Source: Sinisalibacter aestuarii (GTDB taxonomy: Bacteria; Pseudomonadota; Alphaproteobacteria; Rhodobacterales; Rhodobacteraceae). From it: a stretch of DNA of 64,000 nucleotides. Under the pieces are notes generated by a model that searched no databases, was not told the DNA's origin, and saw nothing but the letters and a program-made list of their open reading frames with translations. This document shows positions 46,642 to 54,203 of this stretch, in pieces; the stretch's first letter is position 1; each line of letters opens with the position of its first letter. The translations under genes and the position numbers were made by a program. Location: NCBI RefSeq assembly GCF_027923545.1, contig NZ_BROH01000001.1:620001-684000 (forward strand), given 5' to 3'.

Positions 46642-46675
46642 CGGGACTCCACTTATCCGGATAACTGGAATCCCG
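46642..46675. repeat. 34 bp imperfect palindrome between dapB and the saccharopine genes
   Basis: Centred on TTATCCGGATAA (46653-46664, perfect), the symmetry extends on both sides, with 15 of 17 possible pairs matching. There is no loop and no T-tract, so it is not a standard terminator. It could be an operator or cruciform site. The surrounding 46511-46739 contains no gene I can recognise. Confidence 0.7.
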
Positions 46676-46739
46676 GTATGCCGGTTTTCTGACGCCACCC
46701 GCAGCCACAGCCGCAGCACCGCAATGCTTGCCGCCCGGC

Positions 46740-47882
46740 TCAGCCCAGCTCGTCAACCAGCGCCATGTGCTGCGCCTGCACGTCGATCGCATCGAGCCAG
46801 CTCAGCACCAGCTTCTCGTCCGACGGTGCGGCGCTGACACCCGGCCCGATCTGGCGCCGGAGCACCGAGTCCACCGCCAGCGCCACGGTCACCGAAACCA
46901 GCCGCGCCATCGCCGTGCCGCGCGCATCGCCAAAGGCGTCGAGCGTCCAGGTCTTGTGATAGACCGGCACGCCCTCCTTCTCTGCCTTCAGGCTCACACA
47001 AAGCACCACCCGGTCGGGTTCGCCCTCGTCATAGGCATTCTCGGCCCAGAACCGGTCCGACATTTCCTTGAGCCGGGCATCGCCTTGCGGCCCCGAAAGC
47101 GTTTCGATTTCGGCAAACACACCCTTCCAGGCGTCCGCCCAGCCATTGAGCCGGAGCGTGCCGCGCACGAATTCCTTCACCGGCCAGGCGTCGTCGAAGC
47201 GGTAATCGGCCATGAAGGGCAGCGAATCGCGGTTGGGGTAGACCTCGAAGGTTTCGCGCACCGGCAGCGGCGCATCGTAGGAGGTGATCGCATCCCAGGG
47301 CCGGGCAACCTCCAGCACCTCATGCGCCCGGATCGAGCGCGAGGGCGATTTCAGCGCCTTCAACACCCCGAGCGGCGACCAGGAAAACTTGTAGCGGAAG
47401 GCGTTCGTGTGTTTCGGCACGCCGCCGCAATACGAGGTGAAGCTCACCACGTTCTTTGCATCGAAACCGGGCGCGCGGCGGTAATCGGCCACCAGCCAAT
47501 GCGCCATCAGATGGTCGATGCCGGGATCTAGGCCGACCTCGTTCACCAGCGCCACGCCGGCGACCCTTGCCTTTGTGTCGAGCGCGCGCATCTCCGGCGA
47601 GATGTAGGAGCACGAGACGAAATGCGCGCCGTTGGCGATGCAAAGTTCGGCCAGCTTCACATGCCAGTCGGCGGGCAGCATCGAGACCACCACGTCATCC
47701 GATTTCACCGCTTCGGCCAGAGCCTCGGGCTCGAAGGTACAGATCGAGGTGGTGAGGTGGCCGATGGCGGCGCGCGCCTTTTCGGGTGTGCGGTTCCACA
47801 CCACCACTTCGTGCCCGTCCTCGATCAGCTTGCGCAGGCCGGGAATGGCCGAAAGGCCGGTGCCGCACCAGTGGATGGTCAT
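46740..47882 (-). CDS. Saccharopine dehydrogenase-like protein (C-terminal/Lys9-type)
   Basis: A 380-residue NAD(P)-dependent oxidoreductase. N-terminal Rossmann fold (HWCGTGLSAIPGLRKLIEDGHEVVVWNR), SMLPADWHVKLAELCIANGAHFVSCSYISPE, the conserved VNEVGLDPGIDHLMA and SYCGGVPKHTNAFRYKFSWSP segments match the saccharopine dehydrogenase (glutamate-forming) family. It follows the Lys1-like gene by 3 bases, so the pair is probably an operon for lysine catabolism through saccharopine, the reverse direction of fungal synthesis. Direction is inferred from the presence of dapB for lysine synthesis. Confidence 0.9.
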   Translation of the reverse strand: MTIHWCGTGLSAIPGLRKLIEDGHEVVVWNRTPEKARAAIGHLTTSICTFEPEALAEAVKSDDVVVSMLPADWHVKLAELCIANGAHFVSCSYISPEMRALDTKARVAGVALVNEVGLDPGIDHLMAHWLVADYRRAPGFDAKNVVSFTSYCGGVPKHTNAFRYKFSWSPLGVLKALKSPSRSIRAHEVLEVARPWDAITSYDAPLPVRETFEVYPNRDSLPFMADYRFDDAWPVKEFVRGTLRLNGWADAWKGVFAEIETLSGPQGDARLKEMSDRFWAENAYDEGEPDRVVLCVSLKAEKEGVPVYHKTWTLDAFGDARGTAMARLVSVTVALAVDSVLRRQIGPGVSAAPSDEKLVLSWLDAIDVQAQHMALVDELG

Positions 47883-47885
47883 GCT

Positions 47886-48941
47886 TCAGATCCCTTTCAT
47901 ATGCGCGTCGAAGGTGGCTTTGGCGCGGCCCCAGACGCCTGTCTCCAGCCTGTCCAGCGTCAGGAGCGATGGCAAGAGTTGCGCCGCGTAATCCTCCGAC
48001 GATTCCACGGGCAGGAGCGAGGGCAGGTTGTCGATCGCCATCACGTCGAGCGGCGGGGTGTCGGCAACCCGCACCACCGGCGCCTGCCAGCTCGTCGCTT
48101 CCGTGTAGATCGGCACCGGGTTGTAGTCGCTGTCGGGGTCGCAGGCGATATCGCCGATCACGCTCAGGCGGCGCGGCGCGGTCAGCGCGTCGGGGCCGAC
48201 GAAGACCGGCGTGCCGGGCCGGGCGAAGATGCAGTTGAGAAAGATGTCGTGCTGCAGAATTTCCGGGAAAGGGCCGCCGCTTGCCGTCTCCGCCATGTCC
48301 CAGCGGGTTACGTCCATGCCCAGCTCGGCGCAGAGATCTGCGGCCCCGGTGCCCACGCGGCCGAGCGCGCCGATGACGAGGGCATGGGGCAGGGGCCGGG
48401 CGGTCGCGGCCAGTTCGGCGCGCAGCTCTTCGACGAGCGCTTGCTTGTCGGCATAGGTGCTGACCGGGTGGCAGATGCCGCCCGCTTCCTGCGCCGCCCA
48501 GGCCTTGAGCGACACCGCCGCGCCGGAATAGCCCGCCCAATAGCCGAAGGCGGCCACCCGCCGCCCGTCCTCATCCAGGAGATATTCCAGATCGTAGAGC
48601 GTGCCGCCGCCCTCCGCGAACCGCCCGAGCAGGCGCCGGCCCGCATGCTGGCCCTTGAAGGCGTGGCCGAACATGATGTGGCGGTGGCTCAGCGGTGTGT
48701 CGTCGTCGGGCAATTCCTTCAGCCCGAAGATGATCGCATCCGCCGGCGCCCCGGGCCAGGCATTCTCCGCCACGATCTCGCAGCCCGCTTTCGCATAGCC
48801 GTCGATGGCGATCTTGCGCTGGGCGCTTTCCTCGACGCTTACCTTCATCCCCGCCGCGATCAGCCGCGCCGCGCCCAGCGGCGTGAGGCCCACCCGCTCT
48901 TCGTTTGGCCGCTGTTCGGCGCGCACCCAGAGATGTGTCAT
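47886..48941 (-). CDS. Saccharopine dehydrogenase-like protein (Lys1/AlaDH-N-type)
   Basis: A 351-residue protein. The N-terminal domain (LWVRAEQRPNEERVGLTPLGAARLIAAG, about 1-130, with a conserved His-containing HIMFGHAFKGQ) is the AlaDH/PNT-N type seen in NAD-dependent saccharopine dehydrogenase (lysine-forming). The nucleotide-binding domain has VIGALGRVGTGAADLCAELGM near 190 and IGDIACDPDSDYNP near 270. It precedes the Lys9-like gene in the same direction with only a 3-base gap. Substrate use by the pair is inference. Confidence 0.9.
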   Translation of the reverse strand: MTHLWVRAEQRPNEERVGLTPLGAARLIAAGMKVSVEESAQRKIAIDGYAKAGCEIVAENAWPGAPADAIIFGLKELPDDDTPLSHRHIMFGHAFKGQHAGRRLLGRFAEGGGTLYDLEYLLDEDGRRVAAFGYWAGYSGAAVSLKAWAAQEAGGICHPVSTYADKQALVEELRAELAATARPLPHALVIGALGRVGTGAADLCAELGMDVTRWDMAETASGGPFPEILQHDIFLNCIFARPGTPVFVGPDALTAPRRLSVIGDIACDPDSDYNPVPIYTEATSWQAPVVRVADTPPLDVMAIDNLPSLLPVESSEDYAAQLLPSLLTLDRLETGVWGRAKATFDAHMKGI

Positions 48942-48952
48942 GCGGTCTCTCC

Positions 48953-49612
48953 TCAGATATAGGTCTGCGCGTGCTGGCGGTCGGGCGGGGCGAGGTGCGG
49001 CACCGCGTTGAACTGCGTGAGCGTGAGGCCCGCCCCGACCGGGTGCAGCTGGTGGACGGAGGTGTTCATGATGGTCAGCGCCAGCCGGGCGAAGGCGCCC
49101 AGCTCCAGCCCCATCGCCACCCGGATCGCCATCGCGATCAGCCCGCCCGAGGTGACGACCAGCGCCCGGCCTTTGCCCGCCGCGATCTCGTGCAGCACAT
49201 CGTCCACCCGGCTCTGGAAATCGTGAAAGCTTTCCGATGCGCCCTCGATCCTGCCGTCCTGCCAGGCGGTGAAGACCAGCGGCATATGGTCGATAAAGGC
49301 GTTGCGGTCTGTCGGCATGGCGAGGCCGAACTGCTCGTGCATCCGGTTCGACAGATCGAAATATTCCACCTCGTTCAGCCGGGGATCGACGATGGGCTCG
49401 CTGTACTGCCCCGCCTCCATCGCCTGTGCCGTCTCGCGATGGCGGGTGAGCGCGCCGGAATAGACCCGGTCGAACCCCGTGCCCAGGTCGCGCCAGTAGC
49501 CGCCAAGCCAGGCCGATTGCTGGTGCCCGAGCGGCGAGAGGGCATCATAGCCCGCTTCCGTCGTAGCCCGGGAATTGGCCTGACCGTGGCGGATAAGCGT
49601 GATCTGCGACAT
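48953..49612 (-). CDS. Histidine phosphatase family protein
   Basis: A 219-residue phosphatase. The phospho-histidine motif LIRHGQA is at residues 6-12, the second arginine region is YSGALTRHRETAQAM near 52, and the later catalytic histidine seems replaced or shifted: VVTSGGLIAMAIR carries Ser-Gly-Gly where many members have S-H-G. It may therefore be weakened or use a variant site. The substrate is unknown. It is the first gene of a minus-strand run upstream of the saccharopine pair (11-base gap), so may be coexpressed. Confidence 0.88.
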   Translation of the reverse strand: MSQITLIRHGQANSRATTEAGYDALSPLGHQQSAWLGGYWRDLGTGFDRVYSGALTRHRETAQAMEAGQYSEPIVDPRLNEVEYFDLSNRMHEQFGLAMPTDRNAFIDHMPLVFTAWQDGRIEGASESFHDFQSRVDDVLHEIAAGKGRALVVTSGGLIAMAIRVAMGLELGAFARLALTIMNTSVHQLHPVGAGLTLTQFNAVPHLAPPDRQHAQTYI

Positions 49613-49791
49613 GGGAACTCCTGCATCGGTTCCCCGGATAGCTATCGCGCCGGCTCCCCGGGTGAAAGGGGCAAGGCGGCCAAAACCGCTCCGGCAGGCG
49701 TGGCGGGAAAGCGCCTGTTATTGCATAGCGGCTTTGTATTTCCCCATTTCTGGCCGAAGCTGACCTCAAACCTGCTGCGGGAGGATAGACG

Positions 49792-51390
49792 ATGAAACAC
49801 ACCACAGGCGCCGTGCTGCTCGGCGCACTTGCCCTTGCGCCGATCCCGGCCCTTGCCGATGATGTCGCGCTGATCGTTGCGGGCAGCGATTACCGCTACC
49901 TGCCCGATCTCGACGGCGCGGCGGAGGCGGCGACGCTTGCCGAGGCGCTGGAGGCGGAGGGGTTCGCGATCGTCTCGGCCCTCGACCGTGACGCCGCCGG
50001 CGCGGCGGAAGCGCTGGAGCGGTTCCGTGCCGAGGCGCAAGAGGCGGAGCGCGTCTTCGTTTTCGTGACCGGCCATATTCTGTCGACGACGCGCGAATCG
50101 TGGTTTCTTACCCGCTATGCCGAAGACCCCACCGATTTCACCATCGGCACCGGGGCGGTGCCGCTCGGGCCGGTGCTCGACATTGCCGCCGCCCATCCCG
50201 GACGCGCCGTGGTGATGCTTTCACCGGCGGGCGAGGAAGATCCGGGCGGGCCGGGGCTTCTGCCGGAGCTGGTGCTTGAGGCCCCCGAGGGCGTGGCGCT
50301 GTTCGAAGGCCCCGCCGCGGATCTGGTGAGCACGGCCACCGGCACGCTGCTTGTGCCGGGGCGGGTGCTGCGCGCCCTGCCCGACAGCATCGCCGCGACC
50401 GGAGATCTGCCCGATACCATCCCGTTCACCCCGCTGCCGTCCGCGCCGGGCGTCGACCGCGAGGCGGCATTCTGGGATGTGGTCAAAACAATGGGCACGG
50501 CGGAGGCATTCCAGACCTATCTCGACACCTATCCCAACGGGCGTTTTGCCGCCCTCGCCCGGGCCGCCATCGGCGCGCTCAGGGACGATGCGAGCACCCG
50601 GGCGGAAGACGGCGAGGCCGCGCTGGCGCTGAGCCGCGAGCAACGCCGCGACATCCAGCGCGACCTGTCGCTGCTGGGCTACGATCCGCGCGGGATCGAC
50701 GGCATCTTCGGCCCCGGCTCGCGGGCTGCGATCACGGCCTGGCAAACGGCGAGCGGCTACCCGGCGACCGGCTACATCACCGCCGACCAGAGGCGGGTGC
50801 TGGCTGACCGGGCGGCGGTGCGCGCCGCCGAGCTTGAGCGCGAAGCGGCGGCCCGCAAGGCCGAGGAAGAGCGCCAGGATACCGCCTATTGGCGCGAAAC
50901 CGGCCGGGGCGGCGATGAGGCGGGCCTGCGTGCCTACCTTGCCCGCTATCCCGACGGGCTGTTTTCCGATGTGGCCGAAACCCGGCTGGCCGAGATCGAA
51001 GAGGCCAGGCGTGCGGCGGCGGCCGAGGAGGAGCGGGCCTATTGGGATCAGGTGCGCCGCGAAGACAATGCCGCCGCCTACCGCCGCTATCTTGACCGCT
51101 ACCCGCGCGGCGCCTTCTCCGAGGAGGCCCGCGCCCGGCTCGACGCCCTCACCGCCGAGGCCGGCAATGCGGCGGCCAAGGCCGAGGAGGAGCGTGTGGC
51201 GGGCAATGGCGTGACGCGGCTGCTGGTGGAGAACCGGCTGAAAGCCGCAGGCTACGATCCCGGCCCGACCGACGGCACCTTCAACAAGAAGACCCGCCGC
51301 GCGATTCGGCAGTTCCAGCGGGCCGCCGGTATCGAGGTGTCGGGCTATGTGACCCAGGCCACGATGGTGCGCCTGCTGGCGGTGCGCTGA
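49792..51390 (+). CDS. Degenerate caspase-like / peptidoglycan-binding repeat protein
   Basis: A 532-residue exported protein. Signal peptide (about 1-22), then a caspase-fold region (about 23-200: LIVAGSDYRYLPDLDGAAEAATLAEALEAEGF). The His position is kept (FVTGHILSTT), but at the Cys position the sequence is VVMLSPAGEED, without cysteine, so it should be inactive. Later parts carry two peptidoglycan-binding-1 domains (QRRDIQRDLSLLGYDPRGIDGIFGP and RLKAAGYDPGPTDGTFNKKTRRAIRQFQ) and, between them, two repeats with YWRETGRGGD.../YWDQVRREDN... plus RYLARYP/RYLDRYP. A periplasmic scaffold is plausible; function unknown. Confidence 0.88.
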   Translation: MKHTTGAVLLGALALAPIPALADDVALIVAGSDYRYLPDLDGAAEAATLAEALEAEGFAIVSALDRDAAGAAEALERFRAEAQEAERVFVFVTGHILSTTRESWFLTRYAEDPTDFTIGTGAVPLGPVLDIAAAHPGRAVVMLSPAGEEDPGGPGLLPELVLEAPEGVALFEGPAADLVSTATGTLLVPGRVLRALPDSIAATGDLPDTIPFTPLPSAPGVDREAAFWDVVKTMGTAEAFQTYLDTYPNGRFAALARAAIGALRDDASTRAEDGEAALALSREQRRDIQRDLSLLGYDPRGIDGIFGPGSRAAITAWQTASGYPATGYITADQRRVLADRAAVRAAELEREAAARKAEEERQDTAYWRETGRGGDEAGLRAYLARYPDGLFSDVAETRLAEIEEARRAAAAEEERAYWDQVRREDNAAAYRRYLDRYPRGAFSEEARARLDALTAEAGNAAAKAEEERVAGNGVTRLLVENRLKAAGYDPGPTDGTFNKKTRRAIRQFQRAAGIEVSGYVTQATMVRLLAVR

Positions 51391-51404
51391 GCCCGAAAAA
51401 GCAG

Positions 51405-51433
51405 AAAGGCCGCCGGTATGCCCGGCGGCCTTT
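51405..51433. terminator. Bidirectional terminator between the caspase-like gene and rpmJ
   Basis: Perfect 12 bp stem AAAGGCCGCCGG (51405-51416) with CCGGCGGCCTTT (51422-51433) and a 5-base loop, with A/T runs on both sides. Suits both convergent genes. Confidence 0.88.
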
Positions 51434-51455
51434 CCTGATCAATGCTCTGCTTTGC

Positions 51456-51581
51456 TCAGCCCTGACGGGCTTTGAAGCGGCGCTGCGTCTTGTTGATCAC
51501 ATAGACGCGGCCTTTGCGGCGCACGACGCGGCAGTCGCGGTGCCGGGACTTCAGCGAGCGGAGCGAGTTGCGGACTTTCAT
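51456..51581 (-). CDS. rpmJ: 50S ribosomal protein L36
   Basis: A 41-residue ribosomal protein with [22 protein letters not shown] followed by [18 protein letters not shown]. The zinc-ligand cysteines are reduced to one, as in the C-minus (YkgO-like) form. Length and sequence are typical of the alphaproteobacterial version. AGGAGAAGG precedes the ATG at 51581. It stands between the terminator and a tRNA-Val gene. Confidence 0.96.
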   Translation of the reverse strand: MKVRNSLRSLKSRHRDCRVVRRKGRVYVINKTQRRFKARQG

Positions 51582-51648
51582 GGCCCTTCTCCTCATGTCG
51601 CGGCGCCGGGAGCGCCAGTTAATCCTAATGCCCGTCTCCGGGCAGCGA

Positions 51649-51723
51649 TGGTGGGCGATACTGGGATCGAACCAGTGACCCCTTCGATGTCAACGAAGTG
51701 CTCTACCGCTGAGCTAATCGCCC
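51649..51723 (-). tRNA. tRNA-Val (anticodon GAC)
   Basis: Normal type I cloverleaf: acceptor GGGCGAT/ATCGCCC, D-loop with AGCGGTAGA, anticodon stem CTTCG/CGAAG with loop TTGACAT giving GAC, T-arm with TTCGATC, A73 and encoded CCA. All stems pair, in contrast to the two odd tRNAs in the mobile element. Confidence 0.97.
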
Positions 51724-51881
51724 GATATGTGCCTGCCGGGATCGCCCCGGGGGGCGGGTCCAAACAAACAGACGCGGGAAACCCCGCGCCGGTCCGCGGT
51801 TCTATAGAAGGTTGCAGGGGCGCGCGCAAGGGGCTTTTGGCCGCGCCGATTATGCCTCTATAGTGCTTGCAGGAGGTGGCG

Positions 51882-52748
51882 ATGCACCAGAACGCCTATG
51901 ATGTTTTCATGCCGGGTCACCGCTCGACCAGCGTGGTCTTTGCCTCGCCTCATTCCGGGCGCGATTACGGCTGGGCCTTTCTGCGCCGCTCCGCGCTCGA
52001 CGAACACACGATCCGCTCGTCGGAAGACGCCTTTGTCGACATGTTGTTCGCCGATGCCCCGGCGCAGGGCGCGCCCCTGCTCGTGGCCCGGGCGCCGCGC
52101 GCCTTCGTCGATTTCAACCGTGGCCCCGAGGAGCTGGACCCGGCCCTGATCCGTGGCCTCAAGCGCGGTGGGCACAATCCGCGCGTGAGTTCCGGGCTGG
52201 GGGTGATTCCCCGCGTCGTGGCGGGTGGGCGCGAGATCTATCGTGGCAAGCTGACGCTGGCCGAGGCGCAGGCCAGGCTTCAGGAACATTGGTTTCCCTA
52301 TCATGCCAGGCTGCAGGCGCTGCTGAACGAATCGAACGCCCTGTTCGGTCAGTCGCTGCTGGTCGATTGCCATTCGATGCCGCATGAGGCGGTGCAGAGC
52401 CTGTGCCGCACCGGCACGGTGAAGCCCGAGATCGTGGTTGGCGACCGCTTCGGCGCGGCGGCGGCTGGCGAGATGGTGGACCGGATCGAAGCCGCGTTCC
52501 GCAATGCGGGTTTCAAGGTCGGGCGCAACACACCCTTCGCCGGCGCTTACACCGCGCAGGCCTATGGCCGGCCCTCGCGCCGCCAGCATGTGGTGCAGAT
52601 CGAGATCGACCGCTCGCTTTACATGAACGAGGCCGAGATTCGTCCCAACGGCAATTTCGACAACCTGCGCCGGTTGCTGGGGGGAATCATCGCCGAGATC
52701 GCCGAGATCGGCCGGCCCGCCGACGAGATGCCGCTGGCCGCCGAATAG
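51882..52748 (+). CDS. N-formylglutamate amidohydrolase family protein
   Basis: A 288-residue predicted zinc hydrolase. VVFASPHSGRDYG (metal His near 27), the RAPRAFVDFNRGPEELD motif, LLVDCHSMPHEAV (catalytic His near 165) and NTPFAGAYTAQAYGRPSRRQHVVQIEIDRSLYM match the family. HutG-type members hydrolyse N-formylglutamate in histidine breakdown, but no hut genes are nearby. ATG at 51882 follows AGGAGG. Its stop lies 3 bases from the convergent dinB stop. Confidence 0.93.
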   Translation: MHQNAYDVFMPGHRSTSVVFASPHSGRDYGWAFLRRSALDEHTIRSSEDAFVDMLFADAPAQGAPLLVARAPRAFVDFNRGPEELDPALIRGLKRGGHNPRVSSGLGVIPRVVAGGREIYRGKLTLAEAQARLQEHWFPYHARLQALLNESNALFGQSLLVDCHSMPHEAVQSLCRTGTVKPEIVVGDRFGAAAAGEMVDRIEAAFRNAGFKVGRNTPFAGAYTAQAYGRPSRRQHVVQIEIDRSLYMNEAEIRPNGNFDNLRRLLGGIIAEIAEIGRPADEMPLAAE

Positions 52749-52751
52749 CGC

Positions 52752-54005
52752 CTAGCGTATCGACCGCCCCTTGAGAATCGCATCGCTGCCGAACCGGGCG
52801 CGGATCGCGTCGGTGGCCTTCTCGGCGGCGCGGCGCTTGGCGGCCTGCGGGTCGAGCAGATCGCCCGACAGATCGGCGGCGCTGCCCGGCCCGAGTTCAG
52901 AGAGCCCCACGCCGACCAGCCGAAACGGCCCCTCGCTGGCGGCATTGGCGAACAGATCGCGTGCGGTGCGGTAGATCCGGTCGGCCGATTGCGTGGGATC
53001 GGCCAGCGAGATGCGGCGGGTCAGGGTACGGAAATCGGCGCGCTTGAGCTTCAGCGTCACCACCCGGCCGGCGATGTCCTTCGCCTTGGCCCGGTCCGAC
53101 ACCTTCTCCGACAGCCGCCAGATATGGCCGTCGAGCAATTCGGGATCGGCGGTGTCTTCGAAAAAGGTCGTCTCGTTCGAGATCGACTTCATCGGATGAT
53201 TGGCCGAGACCCTGCGCCGATCCTCGCCGCGCGCGAGGTGCCAGAGCCTGTCGCCCATCGCGCCGAAGCGGGCGTGCAGGTCTTCCTTGTCCCAGCGCAG
53301 CAGGTCGGTGAAGGTGCGGATGCCCGCCTGCTCCAGACTGGTCTGCATTGCCGTGCCCACGCCCCAGATCATCCGCACCGGCTTGTCGCGCAGAAAGTCC
53401 TCCGTCTCCGCCCGGCCGATCACCGAAAAGCCGCGTGGCTTGTCGAGGTCGGAGGCGATCTTGGCGAGGAATTTGTTGTGGCTGAGGCCGATCGAGCCGG
53501 AGAGGCCGAGCTCGTCTTCCATCCGCTTCACCAGCCCCGCCAGCATCACCGCCGGGGGGGCGTGGTGCAGCCGTTCGGTGCCGGTCATGTCGAGAAAGGC
53601 TTCGTCGAGGGAGAGCGGCTCCACCGCCGGGGTGAGCGCCTCCATGAAGGCGCGGATTTCTTTCGAGACCGCCGCGTAGTGGCTGCCGCGGGGGCGGATG
53701 ACCACGGCGTCGGGGCAGAGCTTGAGGGCCTGGAACATCGGCATCGCGGAGTGGACGCCGCGGATGCGGGCGACGTAGCAGGCGGTGGAGACCACGCCCC
53801 GCTTGCCGCCGCCGATGATCACCGGCTTGTCGGCCAGCCCGGGGTTGTCGCGTTTTTCGACCGAGGCGTAGAAGGCATCGCAATCCATATGGGCGATGGA
53901 AAGGCTGAACAGCTCGGGATGCGAGACGACCCTTGGGCTGCGGCATTTCGGGCAGCGGGGGCCGGCATCGAAGGGGGTGAGGCAATCGCGGCAGAGGGCG
54001 GGCAT
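52752..54005 (-). CDS. dinB: DNA polymerase IV (Y-family) with N-terminal zinc finger
   Basis: A 417-residue translesion polymerase. The N-terminus has a four-cysteine motif (CRDCLTPF...RCPKC, about 4-24) not found in E. coli DinB but seen in Rhodobacterales homologues. The polymerase core shows HMDCDAFYASVEKRDNP, YVARIRGVHSAMPM, SLDEAFLDMTG (catalytic acidic pair near 140) and GLSHNKFLAKIASDLDKP, followed by the little-finger domain. A 15 bp palindrome and a TATACT box lie directly before the start at 54005. Convergent with the amidohydrolase gene. Confidence 0.95.
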   Translation of the reverse strand: MPALCRDCLTPFDAGPRCPKCRSPRVVSHPELFSLSIAHMDCDAFYASVEKRDNPGLADKPVIIGGGKRGVVSTACYVARIRGVHSAMPMFQALKLCPDAVVIRPRGSHYAAVSKEIRAFMEALTPAVEPLSLDEAFLDMTGTERLHHAPPAVMLAGLVKRMEDELGLSGSIGLSHNKFLAKIASDLDKPRGFSVIGRAETEDFLRDKPVRMIWGVGTAMQTSLEQAGIRTFTDLLRWDKEDLHARFGAMGDRLWHLARGEDRRRVSANHPMKSISNETTFFEDTADPELLDGHIWRLSEKVSDRAKAKDIAGRVVTLKLKRADFRTLTRRISLADPTQSADRIYRTARDLFANAASEGPFRLVGVGLSELGPGSAADLSGDLLDPQAAKRRAAEKATDAIRARFGSDAILKGRSIR

Positions 54006-54022
54006 GATGGGCGAGTATAGCA

Positions 54023-54037
54023 GAGTTCGGCGAACTC
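54023..54037. promoter_or_regulatory. Palindrome in the dinB promoter region
   Basis: GAGTTCG-G-CGAACTC is a perfect 15 bp palindrome located 18-32 bases upstream of dinB, just upstream of TATACT (54018-54013 on the minus strand). It is a candidate operator. It does not match the alphaproteobacterial LexA site (GTTC-N7-GTTC). Confidence 0.5.
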
Positions 54038-54203
54038 GCACGGGGGGATAAGATGCTGTTTTTTATTATGATAGCGATAACATATAGTATTCGGGAAAAG
54101 GGCCGGCGCGTGTATCCGGTGCTGACGCGATGAGGCCGGAGAGAGGCGGGCGGAAGCCAAAGCTTCTTGACTGAATTTTCCTGCCTGACCTAATGGGCCG
54201 GCT

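Noticed and set aside
46642-46675. Terminator for dapB
   Set aside because: The palindrome has no loop or T-run and is more than 130 bases after the stop.
54023-54037. LexA box at dinB
   Set aside because: Half-sites point inward as GTTC...GAAC with only three bases between, unlike GTTC-N7-GTTC; kept only as an unidentified palindrome.
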